In this document: one piece after another, positions 1-9,783 of the stretch
Layout of the letters: the number at the start of each line of letters is the position of its first letter
Numbering within the stretch: the first letter of the stretch is position 1
DNA from: Luidia sarsii
Taxonomy: Eukaryota; Echinodermata; Asteroidea; Paxillosida; Luidiidae
Direction: 5' to 3'
Length of the DNA: 64,000 nucleotides
NCBI GenBank assembly: GCA_949987565.1
Contig: OX465107.1
Span: forward strand, 18,577,670-18,641,669
The notes under the pieces: generated by a model
What the model was told of the DNA's origin: nothing
What the model saw: the letters and a program-made list of their open reading frames with translations, nothing else
Database searches by the model: none
Position numbers and translations under genes: made by a program

Positions 1-39
1 ACCTGAAATATAGAGTTACCGGCTCTTTTCACAGCCATA

Positions 40-120
40 CCTGTACTCCTTCCCTTAAGAGATGGTATACATGTACATGGTGTCAACGCAAACCTCCTAC
101 TTGGTATTTCCACCATGCAT
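40..120 (+). repeat. dispersed repeat motif, copy 1
   Basis: Contains 'cgcaaacctcctacttgg' followed by 'tatttccaccatg', preceded by 'cccttaagagatg'. Related copies are at about 8145-8215 and 16825-16890, and the core CACCGCAAACCT also occurs in the inverted repeat at 9491-9684. This is a short interspersed family of unknown class. Confidence 0.5.
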
Positions 121-550
121 GTCTCAAATCTTATCTAATTCCTTTCAAATTGACTTTCGGTGATTAAACATACAAATGAAATAGGTTTCTCTCTAAAATT
201 AGCTCAAGATCTGGTGTTTTTGTTTTGTTAGGATTCTGCATAGTGTCAATGCTTTTGAACCATTTTATCTGAGTGTAGAGATTGAGCTTTCTGTCTCTAA
301 AATCCTGCTGTTCTTTATGACTTCTGTAGCATTTGTAGGAGACTTTCCAATCTAGAGTCTAATCAGTGGCAGAAACTTTCATTGTTTTTTTTTTTTCCCT
401 CAAAGAAACTTTCCATCTCCTCTCGTTCCTGACCGTTACTCTCCTCGTCCTCTCCCAAACCCAGATTCACTAATCACTGAGTGTAGAGACCGTGCCTGCG
501 GCCCGTCCTCATAACAACACGCCTTGACATTATCGTCCCCAAAACTCACC

Positions 551-679
551 AGGCATGCAACTTTTTCCTTCCTCGTATGAGCCGATTTCCTCGTGTATCG
601 CTTCGGACTCGTGGCCGTTAACAGAACGGAATGCAAAACCCCTGTCTCACTGAGATCAGAAAAAAAAAGTTGCATGCCT
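551..679. repeat. hairpin: 16-bp inverted arms around ~96 bp
   Basis: Left arm AGGCATGCAACTTTTT (551-566) is mirrored by AAAAAGTTGCATGCCT at about 664-679. A small foldback repeat or MITE relic; no target-site duplication was established. Confidence 0.45.
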
Positions 680-1581
680 GAAAACTTGACCAAAGACTGA
701 TTGATTTGTTTAGTATTTTTTAGCCGTCTCGTCAATTTTGACAGACGCCAATTTTTTCGGTTTTCTGTGATACCTTGTTCTGGGCATAGGCAGATGCTTG
801 CACTGTAGTCCACTGGGGGATGGAAGCTCCACTGTCCAAATAATTGCGATTTGAATCGCGATTCATTTTTTTTTTTTTTTTGCTCGCGTTCACTCGGGCC
901 TAAACATTGCTAGCTGATTGTGGTTAGCAGTTGTGGTGATATGGTGGGTGTGTCCTTGAGGGCGGCCCACGGCGCAGGAAGACAAATAAACACGGCGTCT
1001 TCTCGTCAATCCTAGAGCGAGCGGTGCATTGCGGGATTTAAGAAAATGGTGCGATTCAGCGGAGCATTCCCACAAACAATGCGTCGCAAATAAACGCAAT
1101 TATTTGGAAAAAGTCTGACTAATAGTAGAGTCTAATTTGCAATTTAAATCCCACTAATAATTGCGTGAATTTCATCCACATAGTCACAAAAAAAGTGGAG
1201 ATTGAATCGCAATCCAAATCGCAGGGCAAATAATCACGTTTAGTTGGAACAGTGGAAATGGTCACGGTACATAAAACACAGTCATGTTGGCACCCACAGT
1301 CCAGCATGGAGCCAATAATATACCGTAATAATTTGTCTCTCTCAGAAGTTGATAGCAGTGTTTGACAATATTGGGCAGCCATAACTTCCATGTATGAAAG
1401 CATCTCTAATATGGTTCACTGGTTCCCTCACTAGAAAACTTTACCTCAATTCCTTTGTTTAAGGCCATTGCTGCTGGTTCCCTGTCAGTGGTCTAATTAG
1501 GTTGTGTTTCCACGTGTGACCATTCATTGATTTGTCTCTTTCCTTTCGTGTTTTTTTATATTTTGTGATTGTCCATGTCAG

Positions 1582-1632
1582 AAACACGGCTCCACTCCCA
1601 AAAGCATCAAGCCCGTCAAACTGGACGCAGAG
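1582..1632 (+). CDS. CTNNAL1: alpha-catulin-like exon (51 nt)
   Basis: A 17-codon internal exon read from AAA to GAG, giving KHGSTPKSIKPVKLDAE. It is bounded by an acceptor (T-rich tract then AG at 1580-1581) and a consensus donor (GAG then GTAAGA at 1633). Both ends are phase 0, and it joins in frame to the exon at 2688. The short Lys/Pro/Ser-rich peptide looks like a linker just before the next helical segment and has no recognisable domain of its own. Assignment rests on splice sites, phase and the clear catulin-like identity of the next exon. Residue-level homology of this small exon to known catulins is not established. Confidence 0.6.
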
Positions 1633-1812
1633 GTAAGATGAATTGCGTTGTGGTCTGTTTCTCTGTCAGCTTTCCCTGCCGTGTGTAGCGGCTTGCAGCA
1701 TTAAGTCGATGGATTATTTGGACTGTCACGTAGCAGGCATCAGTAGAGTGGTTTGTCCTCTCATGTAGTGGGAGGGGATGCAGCATTGAGATCTGTCCTA
1801 AAAAAAAAATGA

Positions 1813-2519
1813 CCCCTACCCATACCCCAGCCCAAACACTAATCCTGCCCCAACTAAAGCCCACCACAGCCCCAACCCCAACCCCATTCCCAATCCTGAC
1901 CCCAACCCCAACCCCAGCCCCAGCCCCAGCCCCATCCCCATCCCCAGCCCCATCCCCATCCCCATCCCCAGCCCCAACCCCAACCCCAGCCCCAGCCCCA
2001 ACCCCCAGACCACAACCTGAGCCCAAACCTCAACCCCAACCCCAACCCCATTCCCAATCCTGACCCCAGCCCCAACCCCAACCCCAAGCCTAACCCCAAC
2101 CCCAGCCCCAACCCCAGCCCCAACCCCAACCCCAACCCCAGCCCCAACCCCAACCCCAACCCCAACCCCAACCCCAACCCCATCCCCAACCCCAACCCCA
2201 AACCTAAACCCATCCCCAACCCCAGCCCCAACCCCAACCCCAACCCCAGCCCCAACCCAACCCCAACCCCAACCCCAACCCTAAACCTAACCCCCATCCC
2301 CAACCCTACACCCAACCCCAGACCCCAGACCCCAACCCCAACCCCAACCCCATCCCCAACCCCAACCCCAAACCTAAACCCATCCCCAACCCCAGCCCCA
2401 ACCCCAACCCCAACCCCAACCCCAGCCCCAACCCAACCCCAACCCCAACCCCAACCCTAAACCTAACCCCCATCCCCAACCCTACACCCAACCCCAGACC
2501 CCAGACCCCAAACCACAAA
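1813..2519. repeat. CCCCAA/CCCCAG low-complexity tract (telomere-like, G-rich on minus strand)
   Basis: About 700 bp of C-rich hexamers, mostly CCCCAA with CCCCAG, CCCCAT and CCTAAA variants. The minus strand is GGGGTT-like with many runs of four G, so G-quadruplex formation is likely. A longer block is duplicated: the aacctaaacc landmark recurs at 2201 and 2371, and a CCCTACACCC-containing block recurs at about 2300 and 2480, an offset of about 170-176 bp. It lies in the intron between the 51-nt and 204-nt catulin-like exons. Long Gly/Leu- and Gly/Trp-rich open frames here are artefacts of the repeat. Confidence 0.9.
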
Positions 2520-2633
2520 CCAAAAATCTGCGCTGAATCAATGGTTTTAAATTTAAAAAATGCCCTAGATTCAGCACAGGCAGTTCCTCATTCCTCTCTC
2601 ATGCTCTATGTAGCGGTCATCGATTGAACTATC

Positions 2634-2672
2634 CCTTTCCCCTCCCTCCCCTCCCTCCCTCCCTCCCTCCCA
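2634..2672 (+). repeat. CCCT polypyrimidine run before acceptor
   Basis: A (CCCT)n tract ends about 15 nt upstream of the acceptor AG at 2686-2687. It probably serves as the polypyrimidine tract of this splice site. Confidence 0.7.
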
Positions 2673-2687
2673 TTCCACCCTGTCCAG

Positions 2688-2891
2688 GAGCAAGCCAAGA
2701 TTGCCAAGCTGGGCCTGGAGATGAAGCTGATGACCTCAGAGCTGGACGCCGAGACGGACAAGTGGGGCGACCAGGACAACGACATCTTCAAGCGGGCCAA
2801 GAACATGTCCAGCATGGCCTACTCCATGTACCTCTTCACCCGGGGCGAGGGCATGCTCAAGACCACCCAGGACCTATTCAAGCAGGCAGAG
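2688..2891 (+). CDS. CTNNAL1: alpha-catulin-like exon (vinculin/alpha-catenin family)
   Basis: A 204-nt, 68-codon internal exon, phase 0 at both ends, with acceptor cctgtccAG and donor GAG followed by GTACGT. The peptide begins EQAKIAKLGLEMKLMTSELD and includes KWGDQDNDIFKRAKNMSS and FTRGEGMLKTTQDLFKQAE. The Lys-Trp, Asn-Asp-Ile, Ala-Lys-x-Met and Phe-Thr-Arg-Gly pattern is the start of the C-terminal helical (tail) domain of alpha-catenin, vinculin and catulin. The GEG-LKTTQDLF version fits alpha-catulin better than alpha-catenin. Catulin is a cytoplasmic, cytoskeleton-associated scaffold linked to Rho-GEF signalling. Codons are strongly GC3-rich, unlike the surrounding introns. Family membership is secure; the choice of catulin over another paralogue is inferred from memory of the motif. 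Confidence 0.85.
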
Positions 2892-3138
2892 GTACGTATA
2901 TGCTTGCAAAGCACGAAGCAGCTCCACCCTTTGCTGAGCGGGAAGTGCTCTTTTAGCGGCGCAACTTATTTCGCATGAAAACGAAAGTGTGGCTACTTTG
3001 CCGAGACGAAATTAAGATGGAGCTAATTTAGGATGCTAATTCAATTCATGCTTATTCGCCAGAAGAAAATAAAAGTGATATACAAAAATGTTTGCTTACT
3101 GACTAAAATTACCCAAATCTAACAATCTAGTGGGCCTG

Positions 3139-3206
3139 AAGTTTCGATCCTAGCAGGTCCTTTCTCAAAGGCTAGGTCCTGCTAGGATCGAAACGTCAGG
3201 CTCACT
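3139..3206. repeat. hairpin CGATCCTAGCAGG inside the foldback element
   Basis: CGATCCTAGCAGG is followed about 20 nt later by CCTGCTAGGATCG, and the arms extend outward with one mismatch (AGTTT versus AAACG). The same GGATCGAAACGTCAGGC block recurs singly at about 4058-4076. Confidence 0.6.
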
Positions 3207-3499
3207 AAAATTTTTAGAAGAATATAAAGATGAAATGGATTTCGGTAGACTGTTGCCTTGAGCTAAATAATTACCCTGGCTGCCGCAGTCACCATTGCTT
3301 ACCTATTGGCTGTATACAACTGCCACACAGTCAGCGTTTTCACAAAGGAAAAGACGGAAACTGATATCTGTGTGGTCAGCCTCCTAAACCAACCATATGA
3401 CAAGAACGGCTCTTCACCAGCCTGACAAGTTCGGTGGTGGTTTTGTGGTGACACAGAATATCTGTTTTGTGACCCTGCGTCCGAATTCAGTGGCTTTGG

Positions 3500-3737
3500 C
3501 TTGAAAGTACGCATGAGTCTATGGAAGTCACCAACAAGCGGCTGCAGCCAGTTTCCATAGGGCTGTGTGTGAAGCTTTGGCTTGAAAGTACGCACGGGTC
3601 TATGGAAGTCACCAACAAGCGGCTGCAGCCAGTTTCCATAGGGCTGTGTGTGAAGCTTTGGCTTGAAAGTACGCACGGGTCTATGGAAGTCACCAACAAG
3701 CGGCTGCAGCCAGTTTCCATAGGGTTGTGTGTGAAGC
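3500..3737. repeat. 81-bp tandem repeat, about 3 copies, running into the gap
   Basis: The landmark gctgcagcca occurs at 3541, 3622 and 3703, exactly 81 bp apart, with very few differences. The array runs directly into the N run, so the gap is probably a collapsed or unresolved continuation. An 81-bp period is 27 codons, which keeps frames open on both strands and explains the long open frames here. Confidence 0.9.
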
Positions 3738-3937
3738 NNNNNNNNNNNNNNNNNNNNNNNNNNNNNNNNNNNNNNNNNNNNNNNNNNNNNNNNNNNNNNN
3801 NNNNNNNNNNNNNNNNNNNNNNNNNNNNNNNNNNNNNNNNNNNNNNNNNNNNNNNNNNNNNNNNNNNNNNNNNNNNNNNNNNNNNNNNNNNNNNNNNNNN
3901 NNNNNNNNNNNNNNNNNNNNNNNNNNNNNNNNNNNNN
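3738..3937. other. assembly gap (200 N)
   Basis: A run of exactly 200 N. The round number suggests a fixed-size placeholder, so the true length is unknown. It may hide more 81-bp repeats and possibly missing catulin-like exons. Confidence 0.99.
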
Positions 3938-3984
3938 ATTTTGACATTTTGAAAAATTGGCAAAGAAAACTTTGACCGGTACGT

Positions 3985-4032
3985 TAGTCCAGACTCCAGA
4001 GGTCTCGGGTTCAAGTCCCAGTCCAGTCAAAG
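3985..4032 (+). repeat. tRNA-like B-box segment
   Basis: The segment cagaggtctcgggttcaag, continuing tcccag, resembles the T-arm and B box of a tRNA (GGTTCAAGTCC). There is no complete cloverleaf, so this is a tRNA-derived SINE-type fragment rather than a tRNA gene. Confidence 0.4.
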
Positions 4033-4567
4033 GCAGACCTTTGAGAAAGGTCCTGCTAGGATCGAAACGTCAGGCCCACTACATTTTGAGATTTGCATTT
4101 TGGTAATTTTAGTCAGTAAGCAGTTTGCAACATTTTTGTATATCATAGTAAAACACTTCACTCATCCCGCTGTTGAGCCACTATGGCCATTTTTATAATT
4201 ACTTCTAATCTAACCCTTCCAACTCAATATGTAATTGATATGACCTTGACCTGTGTGAATCTTGCTTTGACATACCTTGGTGATGTTGAATCATCCCCCT
4301 TCATGCATTGAATTGACCCCTGTGACCCCTTATGCATATTCATCATGCCTCATTGTGCTTGATCATTGTCGTGTCGTTGTTCTCATAGCATATACTGACC
4401 TATAAACCCCTGCCAGGCATCGGCCCTGCCTTATGCTGCCCTCCCTCATGAGTGTACCTTCCCGTACCCATTCTTCAGTGGGCTATCCCCTGTCCCAACC
4501 TCTCCCCTCCGCCCCCAACTGAACCCACACTGCCACATTGATACCCTCGCAAGTCAACTCTTGCTCT

Positions 4568-4942
4568 GTTAAAGGCCCTATACAACATTGGGAAGATCGG
4601 AAAACATTGATGTGCACAGATTTCCTTCTAATTTACACAGTGTGTAGATGGTCACGATAGATTCCTCATGTTGAAATCTTACGGTCTTGGATGCTGTACT
4701 TTTCAAGAAATCTTCACTCAAACATCAACAAATAGTTTATTTCTCATGAGTAATAAAGTATTTCTTGCGCTGCAGAACGGTGCGTAAATCATGTCGGTTT
4801 TTTTTTTGCATTTTTCTACTTTCCCAGATTACCATTTGAGTTAAAACCTTCGCAGTATTGCTTTTTTGGAATGTTTAATGGTTTAAAACAGAAACTGTGG
4901 CAATCTTTTGACCTTTACCAATGTTGTGTAGGGCCTTTAAAC
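4568..4942. mobile_element. MITE-like element with inverted ends
   Basis: The left end GTTAAAGGCCCTATACAACA (4568 on) is mirrored at 4918-4942 by CCAATGTTGTGTAGGGCCTT and AAAC. Similarity continues inward more weakly for about 30 bp. The ~375-bp interior is non-coding. Related ends (cccctatacaccatt) occur near 22277, 22461 and, inverted, about 22765. Confidence 0.55.
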
Positions 4943-5261
4943 CTCCCAAGCTGTAAGCTCCATGCTGCCGTGAATAACCCAAAACGGTCGCATCTTGTGC
5001 CCGTGGCCGTGACATTTCTTTAACATGTACCTCCTTAAGATTCATTTGAAGAAAAAAAAACCTCCTCACCTTTGAGCAGTGACATATATCTAACTGTTCC
5101 TCACCCCATCCCCACTATACTTGTACCGGTACCTCTCAGTCCCAAATAACTTGTCTCTGAAGCCGCTGTCTGTAAACCCTCTGCTCTTTCACACCGGTTT
5201 TTTTTCCCCATCTTTTCTGATCTGTCTACTTTTCAACGACTCTCGACAAGTTTTTGACCTT

Positions 5262-5295
5262 CCCCCCCCCCCCAAAAAAAAAAAAAAAAAAAAAA
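5262..5295. repeat. C12/A22 homopolymer junction
   Basis: About 12 C followed by about 22 A. A low-complexity run and a likely spot for sequencing length error. Confidence 0.8.
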
Positions 5296-5905
5296 CCGAG
5301 AAAGGCAAACTCTTGAGCGATCATGTTGCGGGAGCTGCACAATCAAGCAGTGTATGAATCACTGGTTCCACTAGCAATTTTGTAACTTGCACGTTCAGAT
5401 CACCGATGCTTCTGTTGAATCAAAAATTTAGCCCAAGCAAGTGTTTTTTTTTCTTCTATTTGTCAAGGATTTAACACTCCCTTGAACGAAGGCTTGTCAG
5501 TGCAAGGACAGCACCCAGGACAGATTCTGATCTGATTTAAGGTTCAATGGCTTCATAGCTAGGCTTGATGGCTTGATGAGACAGTTATACTTCATAGGTC
5601 ATATCTAGCAAATTAGCCACTGGTTGAGATAATAGCGCCACCAAGAGCCTGACAAGGGGGGTAAGCTAGGGTTGGAGGTCAGAACGTTGGGACACATCGA
5701 CAGTCCCTCTCACAAGCTCTTCTTCCACTTCCCTCTCCGTAACAAGCCTCTTCCACTTGATCATTTTACTACTCTTCTCCTTTCTCTACTCGATCCATCC
5801 TCGACTGTTGGAAACCTTCTCCCCAATCCCCCCTCCCCACCCCCTTTCCCAACCTCCGATCCCTCTCTCCTTTCTCCCTCCCTCGAATGATCTATCTCTG
5901 GCAAA

Positions 5906-5985
5906 CTCTCCTCTCCCCTCCTCTCACCTCCTCTCCTCTCCCCTCCTCTCCCCTCCTCTCCCCTCCCCCTCCTCGATAACGACCC
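5906..5985. repeat. CCCCTCCTCT polypyrimidine repeat
   Basis: A roughly 10-bp CT-only repeat on the plus strand. It precedes the candidate exon at 6015 and could act as an extended polypyrimidine tract. Confidence 0.75.
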
Positions 5986-6014
5986 CCCCCCCTCCCCCGT
6001 CTAAACTCCGGAAG

Positions 6015-6167
6015 ACCCCGTCCCCGCCGGTCACCAACTCTTTTGACCCCTGGTGTTCCAAACCCCTGCATGGTCAGCCGAAACCTGCTCCGTCTTCTGG
6101 CTTTCCAAACGAGGACAAGGCCGATCCCAAAACGGACGCCTACAATGCTGCATACAGTGTCAAGTGA
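6015..6167 (+). CDS. possible alternative terminal exon of the catulin-like gene
   Basis: A protein-like open segment begins after an AG (6013-6014) that follows a long CT tract, and ends at TGA 6165-6167. It encodes about 50 residues rich in Pro and Ser, including SFDPWCSKPLHGQPKPAPSS and ending DAYNAAYSVK. The frame is phase 0, matching the donor at 2892. A donor-like CAA/GTGAGG overlaps the stop (exon end 6163 if used), but joining from there to the exon at 9814 puts that exon out of its open frame, so termination at TGA is the simpler reading. No known domain is recognised. It could be an isoform-specific C-terminus or a chance open frame; only transcripts would settle it. Confidence 0.4.
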   Translation, partial: TPSPPVTNSFDPWCSKPLHGQPKPAPSSGFPNEDKADPKTDAYNAAYSVK

Positions 6168-7195
6168 GGTTTGTGCTTCCACTAGCTAGTCTTCGTCACT
6201 CCAGTCGTCCCCCCCACGAGGGCGGTCTTTCGGTTTTCTCCTTGTTTTTGGTTTTTTCCCCTCTTCCTTCTTCTGAGTTCTCGATTGGTTTTTTTTTCTT
6301 CTTCTTCTATTTTCTGTCACGCTCAAAGTGAAGAGCTGATTTTGTTTCTTTCTTTTTTATTATTTTATGTAGATTTATATTCTTTGTTTTTCCAACAAAT
6401 TGTGACATTTTCCGAAGTGAACAAACTGTTCATCTCTTTTTCGTGTCATTCTGTGGTGTTTTAAGCAATTTGTTCGGCGATCATGGCACTCTGTCAAATG
6501 AGGGCCTTACAGATGAACAAAGTTACTCTATGCTTTATTGTCTTTCAAAATTCATTTACTGATCAGACTATATACACCATTATTGGCGGCCCTCCAACTA
6601 AAAAAAAAAAGTCGTCTGGAAGAACATACCGGTATGCAAAATGTTGCTGTTAAAGTTTGTGGTATTCATTGAAAAATCTGAAGATTTTTTTTGTTAAACA
6701 TTTCATGTACCGTCAATTGCTACCAATGACAAGTGACTAACAAAAACTTGGATAACAAACTGATGACGACTAATGCACAGAAACGGTCCTAGCATCCGGG
6801 AACTAAAGCATGAAGTTTGTCCTCTCTAACCTTGATCTTGTCTCGTATTCTCGTCACTCTCTCACTAATTGTAACCCTGTGATTGCCCAGCCCACTCTCA
6901 TTTGCATGTCCATTGTCTTCCGCACTCATTCCAGTTCTCACCGGGCCCGTCCTCTGTCTTCCACCAAAATGGCCCATCCTCCGTTCATTGGCAGTTTGTT
7001 TCGTTTCATTCTTTTACCCGCTTTTACCCGCAGCACACTCTGTCGGGCCTTTATTCCCCGCTATTCTTTCAATTCGCACGGGAGCAGTTCTAATCCAAGT
7101 TCTCCAACGTTACGAGAATGGAGGCGTTTTCCTTTACTTATTTTTCTGTTGATATTGAAGACATTAAAATCGGTGTGCTATACTTGCACCAAGGG

Positions 7196-7343
7196 TGGAT
7201 TTCACAAAGCCTTACGACGCACCGTAACTCAACTTACGATAGATAACCCATCGTAAGTTGTGGTAGACCGTATGGTTTCTGTACTTGACATCGTTCATTG
7301 CCTTGCGATTGATCGTAAGTTGGGACGAGATTTGTGAAATCGA
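7196..7343. mobile_element. short MITE-like palindromic element
   Basis: The outer ends GGATTTCACAAA (about 7198) and TTTGTGAAATCGAC (about 7330-7343) are inverted. Inside are a perfect 11-bp hairpin, CAACTTACGAT (7230-7240) with ATCGTAAGTTG (7250-7260), and a further ATCGTAAGTTGGG near 7312. About 148 bp, non-coding. Confidence 0.55.
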
Positions 7344-7651
7344 CTGCTGGTTACGTTCATTCTTTCTGAATATCCGTTTTTGAAAAATAAAAATGGTTTG
7401 CCGGCTTAGATTTTTGCTTGAAAATAAGCAGCGTGATTGGAGGTTTGTCTTTTACTTTTGTAATTCAAATTTTGATAAGAGCACTGCACAGGTACAGTAT
7501 GTGGGTATGTGTTTGAGAGGAAATGGGGCCATCTTTCTTTTTTTCCTAAACCAGAAATGTCAAATCAGCAGCTTATTATTGGGTTCAGTGATGTGAGAAT
7601 ATCACACTGTGCTCAGTGTCCCTTGGAGGAAAACAAAATCAGGGTTTGTGA

Positions 7652-7802
7652 TTAGGATCCAAGCAGGACCTTTCTCAAAGGCTGAGAAGGGTTCCTGCCC
7701 CAATCAATGTACGTCAGGCTTTGTATCCTTGTTTTTATTTGCATTTTGGTAGTTCAAATCAGTCTCAGTCAGCAGTGTGTGACAGTTTTTTGTATTTCTT
7801 TC
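7652..7802. repeat. diverged end of the foldback family
   Basis: Shares ordered landmarks with the right end of the element at 3075-4146: AGCAGGACCTTTCTCAAAGG, a CGTCAGGC block, TTTGCATTTTGGTA, a CAGTCAGCAG block and TTTTTGTATTTC. A solo, decayed copy. Confidence 0.5.
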
Positions 7803-8144
7803 AACCAGCCTAAGTGATGACTTCAATTGAGAGATACATGTACCGTTCACTCAGAGAACGGGGCACCATAGTAGTGTGTTGGGTCTTGATATGACCCCCC
7901 CCCAAAAAAAAAAAAAAATAATAATAATAATAATAATGTTATGCATAATGCACAAATATCATTATCAGCCTCTGTTCCATTGGAAATCTTGCATTGACCA
8001 TAATTCTAGGAGTCAGCAACCAATGTTCCTCCACAATTGATCATCTCAAAGTAGAAAGTTTGTGGTGACACTGTGTAAAGCATCTACCGTAATTCGTTTA
8101 AGATGGAGTGATGTAACTCTGACAAGGACTGGAAACTCTTGCTC

Positions 8145-8215
8145 TTACTCTTAAGAGTTGCTGGCTCATTATTTTCATAGCCACCGCAAACTTCCCACTT
8201 GGCGCTTCCACCGTG
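8145..8215 (+). repeat. dispersed repeat motif, copy 2
   Basis: Contains tcttaagag and ccaccgcaaacttcccactt followed by ggcgcttccaccgtg, matching copies at 40-120 and 16825-16890. Confidence 0.5.
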
Positions 8216-9333
8216 CAGACGTTTTAAATCGTATGCAAGTGATCTCGTAAAAAGAACCGAGAAACGGCGTCATCGGTGGGGTTTCAAGGGTGCGCGCCAA
8301 TGATAGACTTTGAGATGCTGATGGTGGTTAGCGACAGACACGTCAGTCCTTTCTGGAGGCCGTGTTAAGAACTATGACCGCATGCCCAGAATGAGCGAAA
8401 AGCACGGGTCCGTCTGCTTCCATCAAGTGTCAAAGTTTCTCACTGGTTATTTTAGTGCTGGATGTACGGTATCACAGCTGCCAACCATTCCTATTTTTTC
8501 GAGGAATCATTCCTTCTTCTTTTTTTTTGTAAAAAATTGTCACTTTTTAAAAGCTCTTGACAACAGATTCCGATTTTGGGCTTGGAAATTACACATGTAT
8601 TCCTATGTAGTTTGCTCTGTGATGCCTCTTTTTTTAGCAGAAGTATTCCTAATTTCCATTAAGCATAGGTTGGTAGCTATGTTGTATACGTTGGATGTTC
8701 AGAGCTACACCGCTTGGCACTTCACTCTCTCTAGTCAGCTATAGTAAAGCAGTTATGTGTTGCTCTGTGTCTTTGAAATAGTGATGTCCCAAGAATTACC
8801 TGAAAAGTTCTCCCGGTTAACAGTGTGGACCCATGAATCGGGCATGGGTGTACATGCGCCAGCCTCCTGACAGTACCATTAGTACCGGGAACACTGAAGT
8901 GTGATGACTGCGATCACCAAAATGCACATTTTGTGGAGTACCTTCGATTTACCTTTCTTCCTACGAACCTGCCGGCATTTTTTCAGAAATCACGGCACAC
9001 AGGAAACTGTCATCTGCGTCAGAAAACCTGTCATGTTCACAAACTATAGGCCTAGCCGCCATGTTTTTATTTTGAGCATTTAACTTAACGGTGTACGTAC
9101 AGACCAAAGGGGCTCTGTTTGGAAAAAAAATGCAAGACGTACAGCATGAACGGCTTGGATACAATTTGGACTGGGAGTTTCTAGATACAAAAAAGGCGGA
9201 AATAGATAAAGAGGAATGACAGGCTACATGGATACTCACTATTTCGGGACTATAATTTGACAATTGCTGAAATGCTAGTAGTACCTATGTTATCAGTCTT
9301 GACTGTGGTTGGCATTAGAAGCTGCCTGTGTCA

Positions 9334-9354
9334 ATGATGATGATGAGGATGATG

Positions 9355-9391
<37 letters not shown>

Positions 9392-9459
9392 GGATGATGA
9401 GGATGATGATAATGATGATGATGATAATGATGATAATGATGATAACGATGATAACGATA
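9334..9459. repeat. GAT/GATAAC microsatellite
   Basis: A run of GAT triplets grading into GATGATAAT and GATGATAAC units. Ser-, His- or Ile-rich open frames on the minus strand come from this repeat. Confidence 0.9.
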
Positions 9460-9490
9460 AATGAGACTTAAGGCTTTGCATGGTGGGTGA

Positions 9491-9684
9491 ATCAATATAG
9501 GAAGGTTTGCGGTGAACACCATGTATCAGGTCTCTTAAAGGAAGAGGTATGGTTCTGAAAAGAACCTGAGGGTAACTCGACGTTTCGACCAGTATGCTCT
9601 GGCCGTCATCAGGAGAATGTCATCAGGACATTCTCCTGATGACGGCCAGAGCATGGTGTTCACCGCAAACCTTCCTATATTGAT
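9491..9684. mobile_element. nested inverted-repeat element within the GAT microsatellite
   Basis: The outer arms are perfect inverted repeats of 33 bp at 9491-9523 and 9652-9684 (core AGGAAGGTTTGCGGTGAACA). Nested inside is a second perfect palindrome with 27-bp arms at 9594-9620 and 9628-9654 (core GGCCGTCATCAGGAGAATGT) and a 7-nt loop. The two palindromes overlap by about 3 bp on the right. GATAAC-type microsatellite lies on both sides in the same orientation, as if the element inserted into it. No coding capacity. Confidence 0.75.
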
Positions 9685-9783
9685 GATAACGATGATAACG
9701 ATGATAACGATGATAACGATGATAACGATGATAACGATGATAACGATGATAATGATGATAACGATGATAACGATGATAACGAT
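9682..9783. repeat. 9-bp GATGATAAC microsatellite
   Basis: About eleven near-perfect 9-bp units ending about 30 bp before the acceptor of the last catulin-like exon. Confidence 0.9.

Larger units (their letters stand above)
1..1581 (+). other. intron or upstream sequence of the catulin-like gene, no exon seen
   Basis: AT-rich non-coding DNA with no convincing coding segment on either strand. It ends in a T-rich tract and the acceptor AG at 1580-1581. It contains small repeats described separately: a dispersed motif at 40-120, a hairpin with arms 551-566 and 663-678, and diverged inverted repeats built on 'gcgatttgaatcgcgatt' near 845 and 1200-1235. Confidence 0.6.
3075..4146. mobile_element. 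~1.07-kb foldback (long terminal inverted repeat) element
   Basis: The left end (3075 to about 3175) and the reverse complement of the right end (about 4035-4146) share over 100 bp of similar sequence. Shared landmarks are GATATACAAAAATG, TGCTTACTGACTAAAATT, AGTGGGCCTGA, TTTCGATCCTAGCAGG and CCTTTCTCAAAGG. Inside lie an 81-bp tandem repeat, the N gap and a tRNA-like B-box segment. No transposase is visible, so this is a non-autonomous foldback or MITE-type element. A diverged end of the same family is at about 7652-7802. Confidence 0.65.
2892..6014 (+). other. intron with foldback elements and an assembly gap; no exon recognised
   Basis: Between the 204-nt exon and the possible terminal exon at 6015 no further coding segment was recognised. 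The stretch holds the foldback element at 3075-4146 with the 200-N gap, a MITE-like element at 4568-4942, a C12/A22 homopolymer junction at 5262-5295 and CT-rich sequence from about 5700. The family tail normally continues for roughly 100 residues after the KQAE segment, so exons are expected here, possibly inside the gap. Confidence 0.55.

Noticed and set aside
436..813. 125-residue minus-strand open frame
   Set aside because: It overlaps a small hairpin repeat, has no recognisable domain, and lies in a probable intron.
1616..2518. Gly/Leu- and Gly/Trp-rich open frames and the Pro/Thr/Ala-rich plus frame
   Set aside because: Artefacts of the CCCCAA-type hexamer repeat.
1813..2519. Interstitial telomere from a chromosome fusion
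   Set aside because: The hexamer is CCCCAA, not the CCCTAA expected for an animal, and it is mixed with CCCCAG; simple repeat expansion is more likely.
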